From contig CABXFU010000008.1 of the NCBI GenBank assembly GCA_902511575.1, positions 1 through 64,000 of the forward strand: 64,000 nt of DNA, written 5' to 3'. Positions 18,450-31,423 of this stretch are shown in pieces; within the stretch, counting starts at the first letter, position 1, and every line of letters starts with the position of its first letter. The notes below the pieces were generated by a model, which worked only from the letters and a program-made list of their open reading frames with translations, was not told the origin of the DNA and made no database searches. Both the position numbers and the translations under genes were made by a program. The stretch comes from an uncultured SAR86 cluster bacterium (GTDB lineage Bacteria > Pseudomonadota > Gammaproteobacteria > Magnimaribacterales > D2472).

Positions 18450-20709
18450 ATTTTGGAATCTCTTCGAGCACGATCATTCCATTATATCCAGTAGGCAATA
18501 CCCTACCTCGCTTTGCCCTTGAGGAAATATATTCTTCTAATTCTTTTAAGGTCCATGTTTTTCCACCAGTTTTCCCCTCATGATGGATATGAAGCTTACT
18601 GTCCTCTGCCAAACAACAAACATCCATCATAAACTCTGATTTTTCTTTAAAAGCTTTGGATGAAATGCTGATAAGTTTATTTCCTTTACCTTTAGGAAGA
18701 ACTGGAAGTTCATCTATAGGAAAAATTAGCATTTTGTTGCTTACCTTTCCTTTGTTATCCTGCGAAGAAAAAGTTGCTGCAACAAATTTGTGATCTTCGT
18801 TGATTGCAATTGGAGAAATAACGCTAGCTCCATCTGGAGTTTTCATAAATTGCTTACCTTTTTTTTGATTTGAAATTGCATTAGATAATGAACTAATAAA
18901 ACCAAACCCAGCGGAATTTGAAATTAAGATCTGAGATTCATCAGAACCAATTGCTACGCCCTCAAATGTAACACCTGACTCAGCAACAACTCTTCCAGTT
19001 AATGGCTCTCCCATGCCTCTGGCAGATGGCATAGAATGTGCAGGCAATGAAAATGCTTTACCGCATGAGTCAAAAAAAACAGCGGTCTGATTATTCCTTC
19101 CTTGTGCGAAATGCTTTAACTTATCATCTCCCCTATAGGTGAGACTGCTTGGATTAATATCATGGCCTTTGGCTGATCTGATCCAACCAGCCTTGGATAG
19201 TATTACTGTAACTGCTTCTGATGTAACCACTTCTTCTTCAGAAAACGCCTTAGCATCTGAAGCTGATTCAATTGGAGAGTTTCTATCATCCCCAAAATTT
19301 TCTTTAATTTCTTTAAGCTCATTTTTGATATAAGTTTTTAGCCTAGCTTTTGATTTGATGATCTTCTCAAGATCAGATCGTTCAGCCTCAAGTGAACTTT
19401 TTTCTTCCTCAAGCTTAATTTGCTCTAACTTAGCTAGTTGTCTTAAGCGAATTTCTAAAATTGCATTTGTTTGGATCTCTGAAATTTTGAAAGCCTTTAT
19501 TAACTCTTTCTTTGGATCATCGCTGTTTCTTATAATATGAATCACTTTATCTAGGTCTAGATAAACAATTAATAAGCCCTCTAAAATATGAATTCTATCG
19601 TGTACCTGATCTAATCTGTGTTCAAGTTTTCGCATTACAGTTTGCTGTCTAAACTTAAGCCACTCTGCAATTAAGTCTTTCAAAGCGAAAACTCTTGGAG
19701 ATCCCTTTAAGCTGATCAAATTCATATTAGATCGATAATTCTTTTGTAAATCTGTGGTTGCAAAAAGATGGTTCATTACTTCAGATGCATCTATGCGGTT
19801 TGATTTTAAGGATATTACTAATCTAACCGGCTCTTTATGATCTCCTTCATCTCTCAAATCAACGACCATAGGTAGTTTTTTCTTTAGCATTTGATCTGCA
19901 ATTTGTTCAAGAATTTTTGATCCAGATGCTTGATGGGGCAAGGCTCTAACTACAATGTCATTGCCTTCAGTATCCCAATGAGCTCTAATCTTAAATCCAC
20001 CCCTTCCAGTTTCATACATCTCAGTAAGTTCTTCAGATGATGCGATTATGGGTGCAGGATTGCTAAAATCAGGACCTTTAATAAATTTTAATAAGTCTTT
20101 TGTTGTGGCCTTAGGATTATCTAAAACATGAATACATGCATCTAAAACCTCATTTATGTTGTGAGATGGGATGTCAGTTGCCATACCAACAGCAATACCC
20201 GTGGTTCCATTAAGCAAAATACTTGGTATCTTCGCGGGCAAAATTGTTGGCTCAAGGAGTGAGCCATCAAAATTAGGCTGCCAATCAACAGTTCCTAGTT
20301 TGAGCTCTGAGAGAAGTAAATCAGCAAATCCTGTTAGTTTAGATTCGGTATAACGCATTGCAGCAAATGATTTAGGGTCATCTTGGGTACCCCAATTACC
20401 TTGCCCATCTACGAGCGGGTATCTAAATGAAAAATTTTGGGCCATGAGCACCATAGCCTCATATGCAGCACTGTCTCCATGAGGGTGAAATTTACCAATT
20501 ACATCTCCAACAGTCCTAGCAGATTTTTTGTATTTTGAGCCAGCATTTAAACCCAACTCACTCATCGCATAGAGAATCCTTCTTTGCACTGGTTTCATCC
20601 CATCTCCGATATGAGGAAGTGCACGATCCAAAATTACATACATTGAATAGTTAAGGTAGGACTCCTCTGCGTATTCCTTCAAGCTGATAGAAGTAGGATT
20701 TTTATTCAT
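18427..20709 (-). CDS. parC: DNA topoisomerase IV subunit A
   Basis: 760 aa, the DNA cleavage/religation subunit of topoisomerase IV, which decatenates daughter chromosomes. The catalytic tyrosine is Y120 in [10 protein letters not shown]. The quinolone-determining region [12 protein letters not shown] has S80 and E84 in E. coli numbering, the drug-sensitive residues. The DLILSELK-type tower region and a degenerate C-terminal beta-pinwheel follow. The length matches E. coli ParC (752) rather than GyrA. It lies 2 bases downstream of parE. Confidence 0.95.
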   Translation of the reverse strand: MNKNPTSISLKEYAEESYLNYSMYVILDRALPHIGDGMKPVQRRILYAMSELGLNAGSKYKKSARTVGDVIGKFHPHGDSAAYEAMVLMAQNFSFRYPLVDGQGNWGTQDDPKSFAAMRYTESKLTGFADLLLSELKLGTVDWQPNFDGSLLEPTILPAKIPSILLNGTTGIAVGMATDIPSHNINEVLDACIHVLDNPKATTKDLLKFIKGPDFSNPAPIIASSEELTEMYETGRGGFKIRAHWDTEGNDIVVRALPHQASGSKILEQIADQMLKKKLPMVVDLRDEGDHKEPVRLVISLKSNRIDASEVMNHLFATTDLQKNYRSNMNLISLKGSPRVFALKDLIAEWLKFRQQTVMRKLEHRLDQVHDRIHILEGLLIVYLDLDKVIHIIRNSDDPKKELIKAFKISEIQTNAILEIRLRQLAKLEQIKLEEEKSSLEAERSDLEKIIKSKARLKTYIKNELKEIKENFGDDRNSPIESASDAKAFSEEEVVTSEAVTVILSKAGWIRSAKGHDINPSSLTYRGDDKLKHFAQGRNNQTAVFFDSCGKAFSLPAHSMPSARGMGEPLTGRVVAESGVTFEGVAIGSDESQILISNSAGFGFISSLSNAISNQKKGKQFMKTPDGASVISPIAINEDHKFVAATFSSQDNKGKVSNKMLIFPIDELPVLPKGKGNKLISISSKAFKEKSEFMMDVCCLAEDSKLHIHHEGKTGGKTWTLKELEEYISSRAKRGRVLPTGYNGMIVLEEIPKSSEVAPE

Positions 20710-20711
20710 AT

Positions 20712-22601
20712 TTAAACTGTTACTATTTTTCCTCGTTTTTCAAGCCACTCTTTTCTCGCTCCAGCATTTTTCTTTGAAAGCAACAAATCCATCATGCTAT
20801 TTACATTATCAGTCGAGGTAATGGTAAGTTGAACTAATCTTCTCGTTTTAGGATCCATGACTGTTTCACGTAACTGAGAGGGATTCATTTCTCCTAAACC
20901 TTTAAACCTTTGAATATCTATTTTTGGTTTACCAGGCTTGGTCTTTAATTTTTTAACTATTGCATCCTTTTCATCTTCATCAAGAGCATAAAAGACTTCC
21001 TTCGCACAATCTATCCTAAATAATGGCGGCATGGCTACATAAATATGTCCAGCTTGAATTAATGGCTTGTAGTGTCTCAGAAAGAGCGCACATAATAATG
21101 TAGCAATATGGAGACCATCAGAATCAGCATCAGCTAAAATACAAATTTTTCCATATCTCAAAGATTCTATATCCGGGCTTCCTGGATTAACTCCAATAGC
21201 TGTAGAGATATCCTTGATTTCTGCAGATTTCATAATTTCAGAGCTTTCTAAATCCCAAGTATTTAAAATTTTTCCTCTCAAAGGCATAATTGCTTGAAAT
21301 TTTCGTTCTCTTGACTGCTTAGCAGAGCCTCCAGCAGAATCCCCCTCAACAAAAAATAGCTCTGTTTCATTTAGATCCGTACTATTACAATCTGAAAGTT
21401 TTCCAGGAAGCGCAGGACCTTGAAATGTTTTCTTTCTGTCAACTACTTTGGTCTCTTTCGTTCTAGCCTGAGCAGATGCAATAGCCAATTCAGCTAATTT
21501 TTCTCCTTCCTCTGTATGTTGGTTAAACCATATACTTAAAATATCTTTAGTTGTTGAGTTAACAAAAGCCTGATGGTCTTTTGAGTCTAATCTCTCCTTT
21601 GTTTGTCCCGCAAATTGAGGGTTTGTTAACTTGGAAGAAATGACAAAGGTGCTATGCTGTACCACATCATCAGCTGTTATTTTTAAGCCTTTTGGGATTA
21701 AATTTCTGAACTCACAAAATTCTTTAACTGACTCTAACAAACCCGCTTTGAAACCATTCATGTGAGATCCACCTTGAGCAGTTGGAATAAGATTCACATA
21801 AGATTCATTCATTAAATTTTTTGCCGGCTTAGTAGACCAATTCAAAACAAAATCAAGAGCATTATCATCTGCCAGTTTGCTACAAGAAATTGATTCCCCT
21901 AAAAGCAATTCGATATCACCTGAAGATTCAGACAAATATGATATTAATCCATTTTCATAATTCCAAGGAATCTTTTCGTTCTTCTTCTCATCATAATATT
22001 CAATGGTTAAACCGGGACACAATACAGCTTTCGCTTTCAGCAGATGCTTCAAATTATTTTTATCAATTTTTATAGTCTCAAAATATTGTGAATCAGGCAT
22101 AAAGCTTATTGAAGTTCCTGTATTTCTGGGACCTATATCTCCAACCTTTTTTAAATCTGAAGTTTTTTCACCTCCCTCAAATTTCATTTCAAACTTATGA
22201 CTGTCTCGTTTGATCTCTACAGATAGATTTTGTGAAAGCGCATTAACTACAGACACCCCTACGCCATGCAGTCCTCCAGAAAAATTATAATCTTCACCAG
22301 AGAATTTTGCTCCAGCATGAAGTTTGCACATTATCAGCTCTACTCCAGAAACCTTGTGCTCAGGATGAATATCTACTGGCATACCCCGCCCATCATCAAT
22401 GACAGAGATTGTTCCCTCTTTGTGGAGAGTGACTTTAATTTTAGAGCAATGGCCAGCCAAAGCCTCATCAATTGAGTTATCTAAGACTTCTTGAATAAGA
22501 TGATTTGGGCAAGAGGTATCAGTGTACATGCCAGGTCTTTTTCGGACCGGATCTAAGCCTGATAGAACTTCTATCGACTCTGAATCATAATTTTTAGCCA
22601 A
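20712..22601 (-). CDS. parE: DNA topoisomerase IV subunit B
   Basis: 629 aa ATPase subunit of topoisomerase IV. The GHKL motifs are present ([12 protein letters not shown] near residue 40, DDGRGMP), followed by the transducer domain and TOPRIM ([26 protein letters not shown]). The first residues, [26 protein letters not shown], align with E. coli ParE, fixing the start at a TTG codon (22601). AGGAA lies about seven bases upstream. The length of about 630 aa, not 800, and pairing with parC separate it from gyrB. Confidence 0.95.
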   Translation of the reverse strand: MAKNYDSESIEVLSGLDPVRKRPGMYTDTSCPNHLIQEVLDNSIDEALAGHCSKIKVTLHKEGTISVIDDGRGMPVDIHPEHKVSGVELIMCKLHAGAKFSGEDYNFSGGLHGVGVSVVNALSQNLSVEIKRDSHKFEMKFEGGEKTSDLKKVGDIGPRNTGTSISFMPDSQYFETIKIDKNNLKHLLKAKAVLCPGLTIEYYDEKKNEKIPWNYENGLISYLSESSGDIELLLGESISCSKLADDNALDFVLNWSTKPAKNLMNESYVNLIPTAQGGSHMNGFKAGLLESVKEFCEFRNLIPKGLKITADDVVQHSTFVISSKLTNPQFAGQTKERLDSKDHQAFVNSTTKDILSIWFNQHTEEGEKLAELAIASAQARTKETKVVDRKKTFQGPALPGKLSDCNSTDLNETELFFVEGDSAGGSAKQSRERKFQAIMPLRGKILNTWDLESSEIMKSAEIKDISTAIGVNPGSPDIESLRYGKICILADADSDGLHIATLLCALFLRHYKPLIQAGHIYVAMPPLFRIDCAKEVFYALDEDEKDAIVKKLKTKPGKPKIDIQRFKGLGEMNPSQLRETVMDPKTRRLVQLTITSTDNVNSMMDLLLSKKNAGARKEWLEKRGKIVTV

Positions 22602-22744
22602 TTATTATTTCCTGATGCTAATGAACTTTTAATTAGTATTCTACTCTAAGTAAATTGAAAGAAAGCTATTAATTTAAGAGATTTTAGGAGATTTTTTCAC
22701 AATAGACTAAAATATCCTGAATAGCATTTAAGTGTAAAGTGAAC

Positions 22745-22774
22745 TTGACATACCGACCCTAAAAGAGTTCTAAT
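22745..22774 (+). promoter_or_regulatory. Sigma-70 promoter of tolC
   Basis: A perfect -35 TTGACA (22745-22750), 18-base spacer and TCTAAT -10 (22769-22774), about 28 bases upstream of the tolC ATG. This is the best promoter match I saw in the window. The rest of the 201-base parE-tolC gap is AT-rich without further features I can support. Confidence 0.65.
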
Positions 22775-22790
22775 GTGTGCACTGTAAACA
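22774..22790. promoter_or_regulatory. Operator-like imperfect palindrome overlapping the tolC transcription start
   Basis: TGTGTGCA-C-TGTAAACA. The right half, including the central C, is identical to the right half of the perfect palindrome at 44209-44225; the left half differs at two positions. It overlaps the last base of the -10 box and the expected +1, a repressor-like position. Confidence 0.5.
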
Positions 22791-22802
22791 TTAAATTTTA
22801 AT

Positions 22803-24134
22803 ATGAATAAAAAAATTCTAGCCACATCTTTGCTTGCCTTAAGTCTTCACTCAGCTGCAGACAGCTTACTAGATATTTATAACGATGCGTTGGAGAACGA
22901 TCCTCAATATAAATCAGCAGAGTTTTCATATTTATCAGGCAAAGAAATTAAAGTACAAGGGCGTGCCGGCCTTCTCCCCAATATTTCGATTAATGCACAA
23001 ACTAATTGGAATGAATATTATCAAAATGGCAATCTGCAAAATGAATACAATAACTTCAGTTCTTCTGCTAGATTAACTCAACCGTTAATTAGACTTGATT
23101 CGTGGTTTAAATACAGACAATCTAAATTTTTGACTGACGCTGCAGAGGCTGATTTTGCATATTCGCAGCAGGCATTAATCGTAAGAACTGCAGAGCTTTA
23201 TTTTAATGTATTGCGTGCTATAGATAACCTAAGTGCAGCTCGATCAGAAGAAAAAGCTATTAAAAAACAATTAGACCAGATTAGACAAAGATATGAAGTT
23301 GGGCTTTCAGCGGTAACAGAAGTACAGGAAGCGCAATTGGCTTTTGATCTGAGTGTTGCATCAAGGACTAGAGTAGAGGGAGAGGTATATACAGCAAAAG
23401 AATCTTTGAATGCGTTAATCGGCAGAGAGATTTTTTCTCTTGACGGCTTAGTGAATGACCTCAATGTTACAAATCCTGTCCCAGCCTCCAAGGAGGAATG
23501 GGCAAGAAAGGCTGTAGCAAATAATTTCAGACTGAAGGCTGCAAATCTTAGAAAGTTTGCATCTAAAAACAACGCTCGAAGTGTAGCATCTAATCATTTG
23601 CCTAAGGTTAATATTGTAGGAACTCAAAGTGAATCAGAGACAAATCAATTTTCTTTTGATGGTTTGAATACTGGAGGAGCCTTTAATATTACTGTTCCTG
23701 ATGAAACTCAGCGAGATACTTATAGCCTGCAACTTTCCATGCCAATTTTTCAAGGCGGAGCTGTGATCTCAAGAACAAAACAAGCATATGCTGAATCTAA
23801 CAAATCATCAGAAGATGCATTATTTACAGAAAGAAGTGTTATACAAGATGTACGCAGTCAATATTCAAATGTAGTTACATTGGTGGCAAATCTTCGAGCT
23901 CAAAAACAAGCCGTTGTATCGGCATCAAGTGCGCTTGAAGCAACAAAAGTAGGCTACGAGGTTGGAACTAGAAATATAGTAGATTTACTGCAAGCAGAAA
24001 AGAATCTATATAGTGCGGAAAGAAATCTTTCAAATGCAAAATATGACTACTTAATTACAACTCTTCGCTTGCATTTAGCAGCTGGAACTCTTGCTCCTGA
24101 AAATCTTATTGAAATAAATAATTTGCTCGGATAA
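22803..24134 (+). CDS. tolC: TolC-family outer-membrane channel
   Basis: 443 aa outer-membrane efflux protein forming the exit duct for tripartite pumps and type I secretion. A signal peptide covers residues 1-19 (ending HSAADS). DIYNDALENDPQYKSAEFSY is the TolC N-terminal signature. The two internally similar halves show QIRQRYEVGLSAVTEVQEAQ and, in the second half, ATKVGYEVGTRNIVDLLQAE. No pump genes are adjacent, so it probably serves several systems. mutM follows after two bases and may be co-transcribed. Confidence 0.93.
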   Translation: MNKKILATSLLALSLHSAADSLLDIYNDALENDPQYKSAEFSYLSGKEIKVQGRAGLLPNISINAQTNWNEYYQNGNLQNEYNNFSSSARLTQPLIRLDSWFKYRQSKFLTDAAEADFAYSQQALIVRTAELYFNVLRAIDNLSAARSEEKAIKKQLDQIRQRYEVGLSAVTEVQEAQLAFDLSVASRTRVEGEVYTAKESLNALIGREIFSLDGLVNDLNVTNPVPASKEEWARKAVANNFRLKAANLRKFASKNNARSVASNHLPKVNIVGTQSESETNQFSFDGLNTGGAFNITVPDETQRDTYSLQLSMPIFQGGAVISRTKQAYAESNKSSEDALFTERSVIQDVRSQYSNVVTLVANLRAQKQAVVSASSALEATKVGYEVGTRNIVDLLQAEKNLYSAERNLSNAKYDYLITTLRLHLAAGTLAPENLIEINNLLG

Positions 24135-24136
24135 GA

Positions 24137-24949
24137 ATGCCCGAATTGCCAGAGGTTGAAACTTCAGTCCAAGCAATTCAAGAGTTTGCAAATCAGAGCC
24201 TAGAGTCTATAGAAATATATAATCCAAATCTTCGATGGAAAGTAGATACTGCTTCTTTTAAAAAATTACATGGATCAAAAGTTAACAAAATTGATAGGAG
24301 AGCAAAATATATCCTTCTGCATATTGAACAATCACAAATACTTATTCACTTAGGAATGACTGGAACACTAAGAATTGCTGAAAAAAAATCTAATTTTTAT
24401 AAAAAACATGACCATATTGAGTTTATTTTTCAAAATGGAAAATTAATTTTTAATGATCCGCGAAGATTTGGATCCATGCATCTTGTTAAAGAGCCCAGCA
24501 CTCACTTTTTGTTAAAAAAGCTTGGTCCTGAGCCTCTTTCAAAAGAATTTAATGGAGAGTACCTGTTTCATAAAATTAAAAAATCCTTATCACCAATTAA
24601 AAATTCTCTCATGAATCAACAAAATGTTGTTGGCATAGGGAATATTTATGCAAGTGAGATATTATTTGATGCCAGTATTCGTCCCACAAGAAAGAGCAAA
24701 ACACTTAAAAAGAAAGAATGTGATGAAATTGCTGTATCTGCGAAAAAAATCTTAAAGCATGCAATAAAAGCAGGGGGAACAACCCTTCAAGACTTCTATC
24801 AACCTGATGGAAACAAAGGTTATTTCAAAATAGATCTGGCTGTTTATGATCGTGCTGACAAAAAATGCAAAAAATGTAAAAAGGAAATCATTAAGAGAAT
24901 TGTGCAATCACAAAGAGCAACTTTTTATTGTCGCAAATGTCAGGTTTAG
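24137..24949 (+). CDS. mutM: Formamidopyrimidine-DNA glycosylase
   Basis: 270 aa base-excision repair enzyme removing 8-oxoguanine. MPELPEVET gives the catalytic P1 (after Met removal) and the conserved Glu. NQQNVVGIGNIYASEILF is the helix-two-turn-helix. A C-terminal zinc finger has CKKC and CRKC. The ATG follows the tolC stop by 2 bases. The 3' end overlaps convergent coaD by 4 bases. Confidence 0.97.
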   Translation: MPELPEVETSVQAIQEFANQSLESIEIYNPNLRWKVDTASFKKLHGSKVNKIDRRAKYILLHIEQSQILIHLGMTGTLRIAEKKSNFYKKHDHIEFIFQNGKLIFNDPRRFGSMHLVKEPSTHFLLKKLGPEPLSKEFNGEYLFHKIKKSLSPIKNSLMNQQNVVGIGNIYASEILFDASIRPTRKSKTLKKKECDEIAVSAKKILKHAIKAGGTTLQDFYQPDGNKGYFKIDLAVYDRADKKCKKCKKEIIKRIVQSQRATFYCRKCQV

Positions 24950-25428
24950 CCAGAGATCTTTTTTTGCAAAGCTGTCTTAACATTTGGTGACACAAAGCGA
25001 GAGACGTCACCACCAAAAGTAGCGATTTCTTTAACAAGGCTCGATGAAACATAAATTAAAGTATCTTTTGGTGTAAAGAAAATACTTTCAATATCAGGTG
25101 CAAGGCTTCTATTCATAGTCGCTAACTGGAATTCATATTCAAAATCAGCGACCGCTCTTAAACCTCTAATAATTGCGATGGCATCATTCTCTCTGGCAAG
25201 GTCTACAGTCAATTTCTTTGAATATCCTAAGACGCCAATCTTTGGATTATCTTTAAAAATTTCTGAGATTAGCTCAATTCTTTCATCCACACTGAATAAA
25301 GGATTTTTAGACTGACTTTCAGCAACTCCAAGAATAACTTTATCAAATAAAGCAGCAGCTCTTTCAACGATATCTATATGCCCAAAGGTGATTGGATCGA
25401 AGGAGCCTGGATAGATAGCTGTTTTCAT
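24946..25428 (-). CDS. coaD: Phosphopantetheine adenylyltransferase
   Basis: 160 aa nucleotidyltransferase performing the penultimate step of coenzyme A synthesis. The N-terminal GSFDPITFGHIDI carries the T/HxGH-type motif, and AIIRGLRAVADFEYEFQLATMNR and VSSSLVKEIATFGGDVS are the other family signatures. The length matches the 159-aa E. coli enzyme. A type II pantothenate kinase for the same pathway is encoded at 51002-51823. Confidence 0.97.
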   Translation of the reverse strand: MKTAIYPGSFDPITFGHIDIVERAAALFDKVILGVAESQSKNPLFSVDERIELISEIFKDNPKIGVLGYSKKLTVDLARENDAIAIIRGLRAVADFEYEFQLATMNRSLAPDIESIFFTPKDTLIYVSSSLVKEIATFGGDVSRFVSPNVKTALQKKISG

Positions 25429-25487
25429 TACCGAATCATACTAAACATTCTTAATTCAGCAAAATCTTGTAATGATTGTGTAAAATA

Positions 25488-25670
25488 ATGGTTATGAAAA
25501 AAGTTGAAACTGAGCATATCAATCATTCCAAGTTGAAAAAAAAAGATATGCCAAGTGCTGTTGAAGATGCAGCTAATGTGATGTCAAGATACCACAAGAA
25601 AACTAAGAGAATCAAAGACCAAAAGCATAGCTTCCCAGAAATAGACTACGAGAAACCACCACATTATTAA
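25488..25670 (+). CDS. Small hypothetical protein
   Basis: 60 aa if started at the ATG at 25488 (58 aa from the next ATG at 25494). It is charged and basic in the middle (SRYHKKTKRIKDQKHS) with a conserved-looking tail, FPEIDYEKPPHY. There is no signal peptide or membrane segment, and I know no family. The frame fills the coaD-to-25699 gap and its codon use looks like that of its neighbours. No strong ribosome-binding site is seen, so it is tentative. Confidence 0.45.
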   Translation: MVMKKVETEHINHSKLKKKDMPSAVEDAANVMSRYHKKTKRIKDQKHSFPEIDYEKPPHY

Positions 25671-25698
25671 ATTTTTCTTTAATTAGAAATAATTTCCT

Positions 25699-26094
25699 TT
25701 ATGCCTCTTTGTTTGGATCCCATATCACTAGATTCTTAGTCTTCAACCTGTTAATAACTAGCTTGTATCTCGATTGCTCTTCACGCCATTCTTTTAACCA
25801 ATTTTCACCATCTCTTTCAGCATCAACAAAAACTGCATTTGTAAATGCTATAGGGATAATTATTGCGACATGGACCAATATACTTATAGGGATGCTATAA
25901 CCAATAAATCCAAGCCAATATATTGCTATCAATCCAAAAAATATGCTCCAAATAGTAAACAGGACTAACATGAAATATGTTTGGAGGCTTGGATCTATGT
26001 GCTTGAGTGGATTAAACCTTACATCCATAACTGCTCTCCAAGAATCAACTATGAAGATTATGAACCGTCTGAAAATATTAGGCTTTTCGTGCAT
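25699..26094 (-). CDS. Small inner-membrane protein of unknown function
   Basis: 131 aa with two adjacent hydrophobic helices (about residues 38-60 and 64-86), flanked by an N-terminal arm (RAVMDVRFNPLKHIDPS) and a charged C-terminal arm (GENWLKEWREEQSRYKL). I recognise no family. It lies 15 bases downstream of katG on the same strand and may be read through from it, but no functional link is evident. Confidence 0.7.
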   Translation of the reverse strand: MHEKPNIFRRFIIFIVDSWRAVMDVRFNPLKHIDPSLQTYFMLVLFTIWSIFFGLIAIYWLGFIGYSIPISILVHVAIIIPIAFTNAVFVDAERDGENWLKEWREEQSRYKLVINRLKTKNLVIWDPNKEA

Positions 26095-26109
26095 TAAGCT
26101 TAATCTTGA

Positions 26110-28278
<2,169 letters not shown>

Positions 28279-28388
28279 TCACTGCGTAAAGCTGTGGTAA
28301 ATATTAGTTTACATATTTTCTATATATTGGTAAATATATAAAAAAAGAATGTTATATTCGATTTTATAAAAGATAAAATATATGATCT

Positions 28389-29294
28389 ATGCTAACTTTA
28401 AAACAAATTGAATATGCTTTGGCGGTTGCTAAAAATCTACATTTTAAAAAGGCTGCTGATGAGTGTTTTATCTCTCCCTCAACTCTTAGCAATGCCATTA
28501 CAGAATTAGAGACACAGCTTGGACTAAAAATATTTGAAAGAAGTAATAAAAAAGTCATTGTTACCAGCCTTGGGCATGAGATTTTAGATAAAGCTAAGAG
28601 GATTAAATTGGAGGTTCAGAATATTCATGAACTTGCTCAACATAATAATATGGACGGCTTAAACTCTTCTTTATCAATTGGTATTATTCCAACAATTAGC
28701 CCATATTTTCTTCCTTTAATCTTACCAAAACTGCAGAAGGAGTTTTCTAATCTCCAGCTAAAAATAGAAGAAGGTCAATCACATATACTTACCAATAGGG
28801 TAAAAGAGGGCGAACTAGATATGGCTATTTTGGCTTTACCCTATGATGTGCAAGATCTTGTAAGCTTTAAATTTTGGGATGAAGATTTCTTCTGGGTCTC
28901 ACATAATCAAAATAAGAATGCGGGCAAATCTGAGATCAAAGCATCAGAGTTAGAACACTCAGAACTTATGCTTCTTGAAGATGGTCATTGCCTTAAAGAT
29001 CATATTTTAGATGCTTGTAATATTGAATCTTCCTCACAATACTCATTAAAAGCATCTAGTTTGAATACACTCATTCAATTAGTAAAAGGAAAAATGGGAA
29101 CAACGCTGGTTCCAAAAATGGCTTTGAAGGAATTGGTTGGAAGCAGGAAAGATTTATCTATTTCTCATCTAGACGAACCGGGACCACATCGTGAAATCGC
29201 ATTAATAGTTAGACCGAATTATGCGGGAATGGGCAACGCAAAGATGCTTGTAGAGTTTTTTGGAAATTCCTTAAAGGAGTTAGATAAAAATTAA
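28389..29294 (+). CDS. oxyR: OxyR-type peroxide-sensing LysR regulator
   Basis: 301 aa LysR-family regulator. The helix-turn-helix (FKKAADECFISPSTLSNAITELE) is at about residues 19-42. The redox pair C201 (in LEDGHCLKD) and C210 (in LDAC) has the nine-residue spacing of E. coli C199/C208, and RSNKKVIVT and SSLNTLIQLV also match OxyR. It is divergent from katG across a 137-base AT-rich gap that must hold both promoters. I found no convincing four-part OxyR site there. Its last 4 bases overlap the convergent SnoaL-like gene. Confidence 0.9.
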   Translation: MLTLKQIEYALAVAKNLHFKKAADECFISPSTLSNAITELETQLGLKIFERSNKKVIVTSLGHEILDKAKRIKLEVQNIHELAQHNNMDGLNSSLSIGIIPTISPYFLPLILPKLQKEFSNLQLKIEEGQSHILTNRVKEGELDMAILALPYDVQDLVSFKFWDEDFFWVSHNQNKNAGKSEIKASELEHSELMLLEDGHCLKDHILDACNIESSSQYSLKASSLNTLIQLVKGKMGTTLVPKMALKELVGSRKDLSISHLDEPGPHREIALIVRPNYAGMGNAKMLVEFFGNSLKELDKN

Positions 29295-29707
29295 ACCTCT
29301 TCAGGGAGATCTAAGATATCTGTTTTTTGCCATTTGAGAGAAAAAGTTCGAGAAAGGAATTTAGCAGTGCCATCTCGGATCTCAATGACATCATTGTAAA
29401 TAATACCCATATCTAATTTATGAGGTTTATTATCTTTATCAAACATATGACTAGCTATACAGTATGTTTCTCCCTTATATAAGTCTTCTGCCCACTCTCC
29501 CTGGATATTCATAACTTGATGCATGGTGCTTTGATAATTTTCAAGCTGCTGCATGGCAGTTATAAAATTTTCTAAGCCATTAATCTCAAACTGACCCAGC
29601 ATAGAAAATTCATCCCACATGATTGAACTCAATGTAGAAAATTTTCTTTGATCGATAATAGATGCATATAAATTAGATAGGTTAGATGGAACAAGGTCTT
29701 TGCTCAT
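29291..29707 (-). CDS. SnoaL/NTF2-like protein
   Basis: 138 aa. The pattern of an N-terminal helix pair (LSNLYASIIDQRKFSTLSSIMWDEF), FITAMQQLENYQSTMHQVMNIQGEW and a beta-rich C-terminal half fits the SnoaL-like branch of the NTF2 fold. Such cone-shaped proteins bind small hydrophobic ligands or act as hydratases/isomerases. No specific substrate can be assigned. It overlaps the LLM oxidoreductase by 4 bases (ATGA), so the pair is probably translated together. Confidence 0.7.
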   Translation of the reverse strand: MSKDLVPSNLSNLYASIIDQRKFSTLSSIMWDEFSMLGQFEINGLENFITAMQQLENYQSTMHQVMNIQGEWAEDLYKGETYCIASHMFDKDNKPHKLDMGIIYNDVIEIRDGTAKFLSRTFSLKWQKTDILDLPEEV

Positions 29708-30594
29708 GATTTTTTTACCTCGGAAATGAGTTTTAACACTTTATAGATATCATCAGGTGCCTGAATAAAATTTATTGGAAAAACCTCTATCTCATCAAGA
29801 CCAGCGGCCATAGATTTTTCTAATTCTTTCAATGTTAAATCTATATTAGGCACTCCATTCTCATCAACGCATGTAGGTAGCTGTCCTCGAATTCTAGGTT
29901 GATCCTGTCTACCTTCTTTAATAAATGCCTCAGATAAGATTTCTCTTCCAGAAGAAATAAAATCTCTGCTAGTTTTGATTGGAATCCAACCATGCCCTAC
30001 TTTTGCAATTTTTTGAGCATTATCATGTGTCATTTTCAAACCAAATAACAAGGGTAAATTCTGGCCCTGCGTGGGTTGTGGATGACACCAAATATCATCA
30101 AAATTAAAATGCTTCCCATGAAAAGAAACTGGGCTATCTTTCCAAAGAGATTTACAAATATCTAAAGTTTCCCAAAATATCTCTGAACGATCTTCAAAAG
30201 GAAGTCCTGCTGCATCAAATTCTTCTTTTTGCCATCCCAAACCTACCCCAAGCTCTAACCTACCTTTAGAAATAACATCTAGAGTCGCAACTGTCTTTGC
30301 AAGCAGTGCTGGATTTCTTAATGGGACAATTAAAATTGCCGTTGCCAAATTAATTCTAGACGTATTAGAGGCAATCATCGTAAGCAAGGATAGTGGCTCA
30401 TACCAAGGAGCCTCAGATGGAAGGGGAAATTCTCCAAATGGGTATTTATGAAGATTTTTTCCCATTACTACATGATCTGTAACACTAATTGAGTCAAAGC
30501 CAAGCTCCTCACCCATCTGAGCAATTTCAATATAGGATGAAATATCTCCGCCATAGAAATTCTCCAACCCAAAAAGACCTAAAACTAACTTCAT
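29704..30594 (-). CDS. LLM-class (luciferase-like, possibly F420-dependent) oxidoreductase
   Basis: 296 aa TIM-barrel luciferase-like oxidoreductase. Signature segments are ISVTDHVVMG near residue 37, LATAILIVPLRNPALLAKTVATLDVISKGRLELGVGLGW, and a DIWCHPQPTQ substrate loop. The ordering resembles the TIGR03619-type F420-dependent subgroup. Whether this organism makes F420 cannot be seen here, and FMN is the alternative cofactor. It is coupled to the SnoaL-like gene downstream. Confidence 0.85.
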   Translation of the reverse strand: MKLVLGLFGLENFYGGDISSYIEIAQMGEELGFDSISVTDHVVMGKNLHKYPFGEFPLPSEAPWYEPLSLLTMIASNTSRINLATAILIVPLRNPALLAKTVATLDVISKGRLELGVGLGWQKEEFDAAGLPFEDRSEIFWETLDICKSLWKDSPVSFHGKHFNFDDIWCHPQPTQGQNLPLLFGLKMTHDNAQKIAKVGHGWIPIKTSRDFISSGREILSEAFIKEGRQDQPRIRGQLPTCVDENGVPNIDLTLKELEKSMAAGLDEIEVFPINFIQAPDDIYKVLKLISEVKKS

Positions 30595-30668
30595 AGAACT
30601 AATTATTTTATATATTTTATTGTACGAATATTTTTCATCTAATGCACTTTAATAAATGTAATCGCAAC

Positions 30669-31382
30669 CTATAAAACTAAAATCAAAGCAAGAAATGATA
30701 GCAATAGCTTCAATGCAATATTAAACCTTTCATAAGGAATTAAAGATATTATTGCCTTGGCTAAAAATGCTCCTGCAAACCCAGCAACAGCTAAAATCAA
30801 TATAAAGAAAATATATTCTTCTAATGAAAATCCAAAAAAATATATAAATAAAAGAACTTTAATAGAATGTTGATAAATCATGACCGCGCCATGATTTGCA
30901 ACTAACGATTCAGGAGTTAAATTCTTTGTGCGCATGTATGCAGTAACCAATGGACCGTTTGCACCAATAAAAATACCAGCAAAACCCGAAATAAGTCCAC
31001 AAAACCAATCATTTCTCATAATAGAGAGAATAAAATTATCTAAAGGAGCCCAAGTAAAAAATAAGATTGTTCCTACAATTAACCATATCAGAATTTCCTC
31101 AGGGATAGCTCCAAACAATAGTATTCCTCCAAGAGACCCTATAGAAGTAGCAATCAGAATATTTTGTATTAAGTGCCATTGAAAGAATTCTCTATATACA
31201 AAAGTCCTCGATAAGTTATTTGAAAGTTGAATTGCTCCATGCAAAGGTATAAGAGTGCCAGGAGAAAAAGATTGGGCTAATGCAACAAGCATGATTATGC
31301 CTCCTCCAACGCTAAATATAGATGTTAAGAAAGAGGTTGCAAAAGATAGCGCAGCAAAAATACTTATAAACTCTAAAGACAT
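30669..31382 (-). CDS. TSUP-family (TauE/SafE) permease
   Basis: 237 aa polytopic membrane protein with about seven to eight hydrophobic segments. The internally repeated TSUP signatures are visible: SVGGGIIMLVAL near residue 24 with HGAIQLSNNLSR, and FAGIFIGANGPLVTAYM in the second half. Family members export sulfite, sulfoacetate or other small organosulfur or carboxylate anions. The substrate is not determinable here. It is divergent from the GH3 gene across 41 bases. Confidence 0.85.
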   Translation of the reverse strand: MSLEFISIFAALSFATSFLTSIFSVGGGIIMLVALAQSFSPGTLIPLHGAIQLSNNLSRTFVYREFFQWHLIQNILIATSIGSLGGILLFGAIPEEILIWLIVGTILFFTWAPLDNFILSIMRNDWFCGLISGFAGIFIGANGPLVTAYMRTKNLTPESLVANHGAVMIYQHSIKVLLFIYFFGFSLEEYIFFILILAVAGFAGAFLAKAIISLIPYERFNIALKLLLSFLALILVL

Positions 31383-31423
31383 ATAAGAGTGTGTTTTAAC
31401 TATAAAGGAATTAAGATTAACAC

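Noticed and set aside
28296..28313. TyrR-like box GGTAAA-N6-TTTACA in the katG/oxyR spacer
   Set aside because: The spacer is extremely AT-rich, the first base is off consensus, and no aromatic-metabolism gene is adjacent. A chance match is likely.
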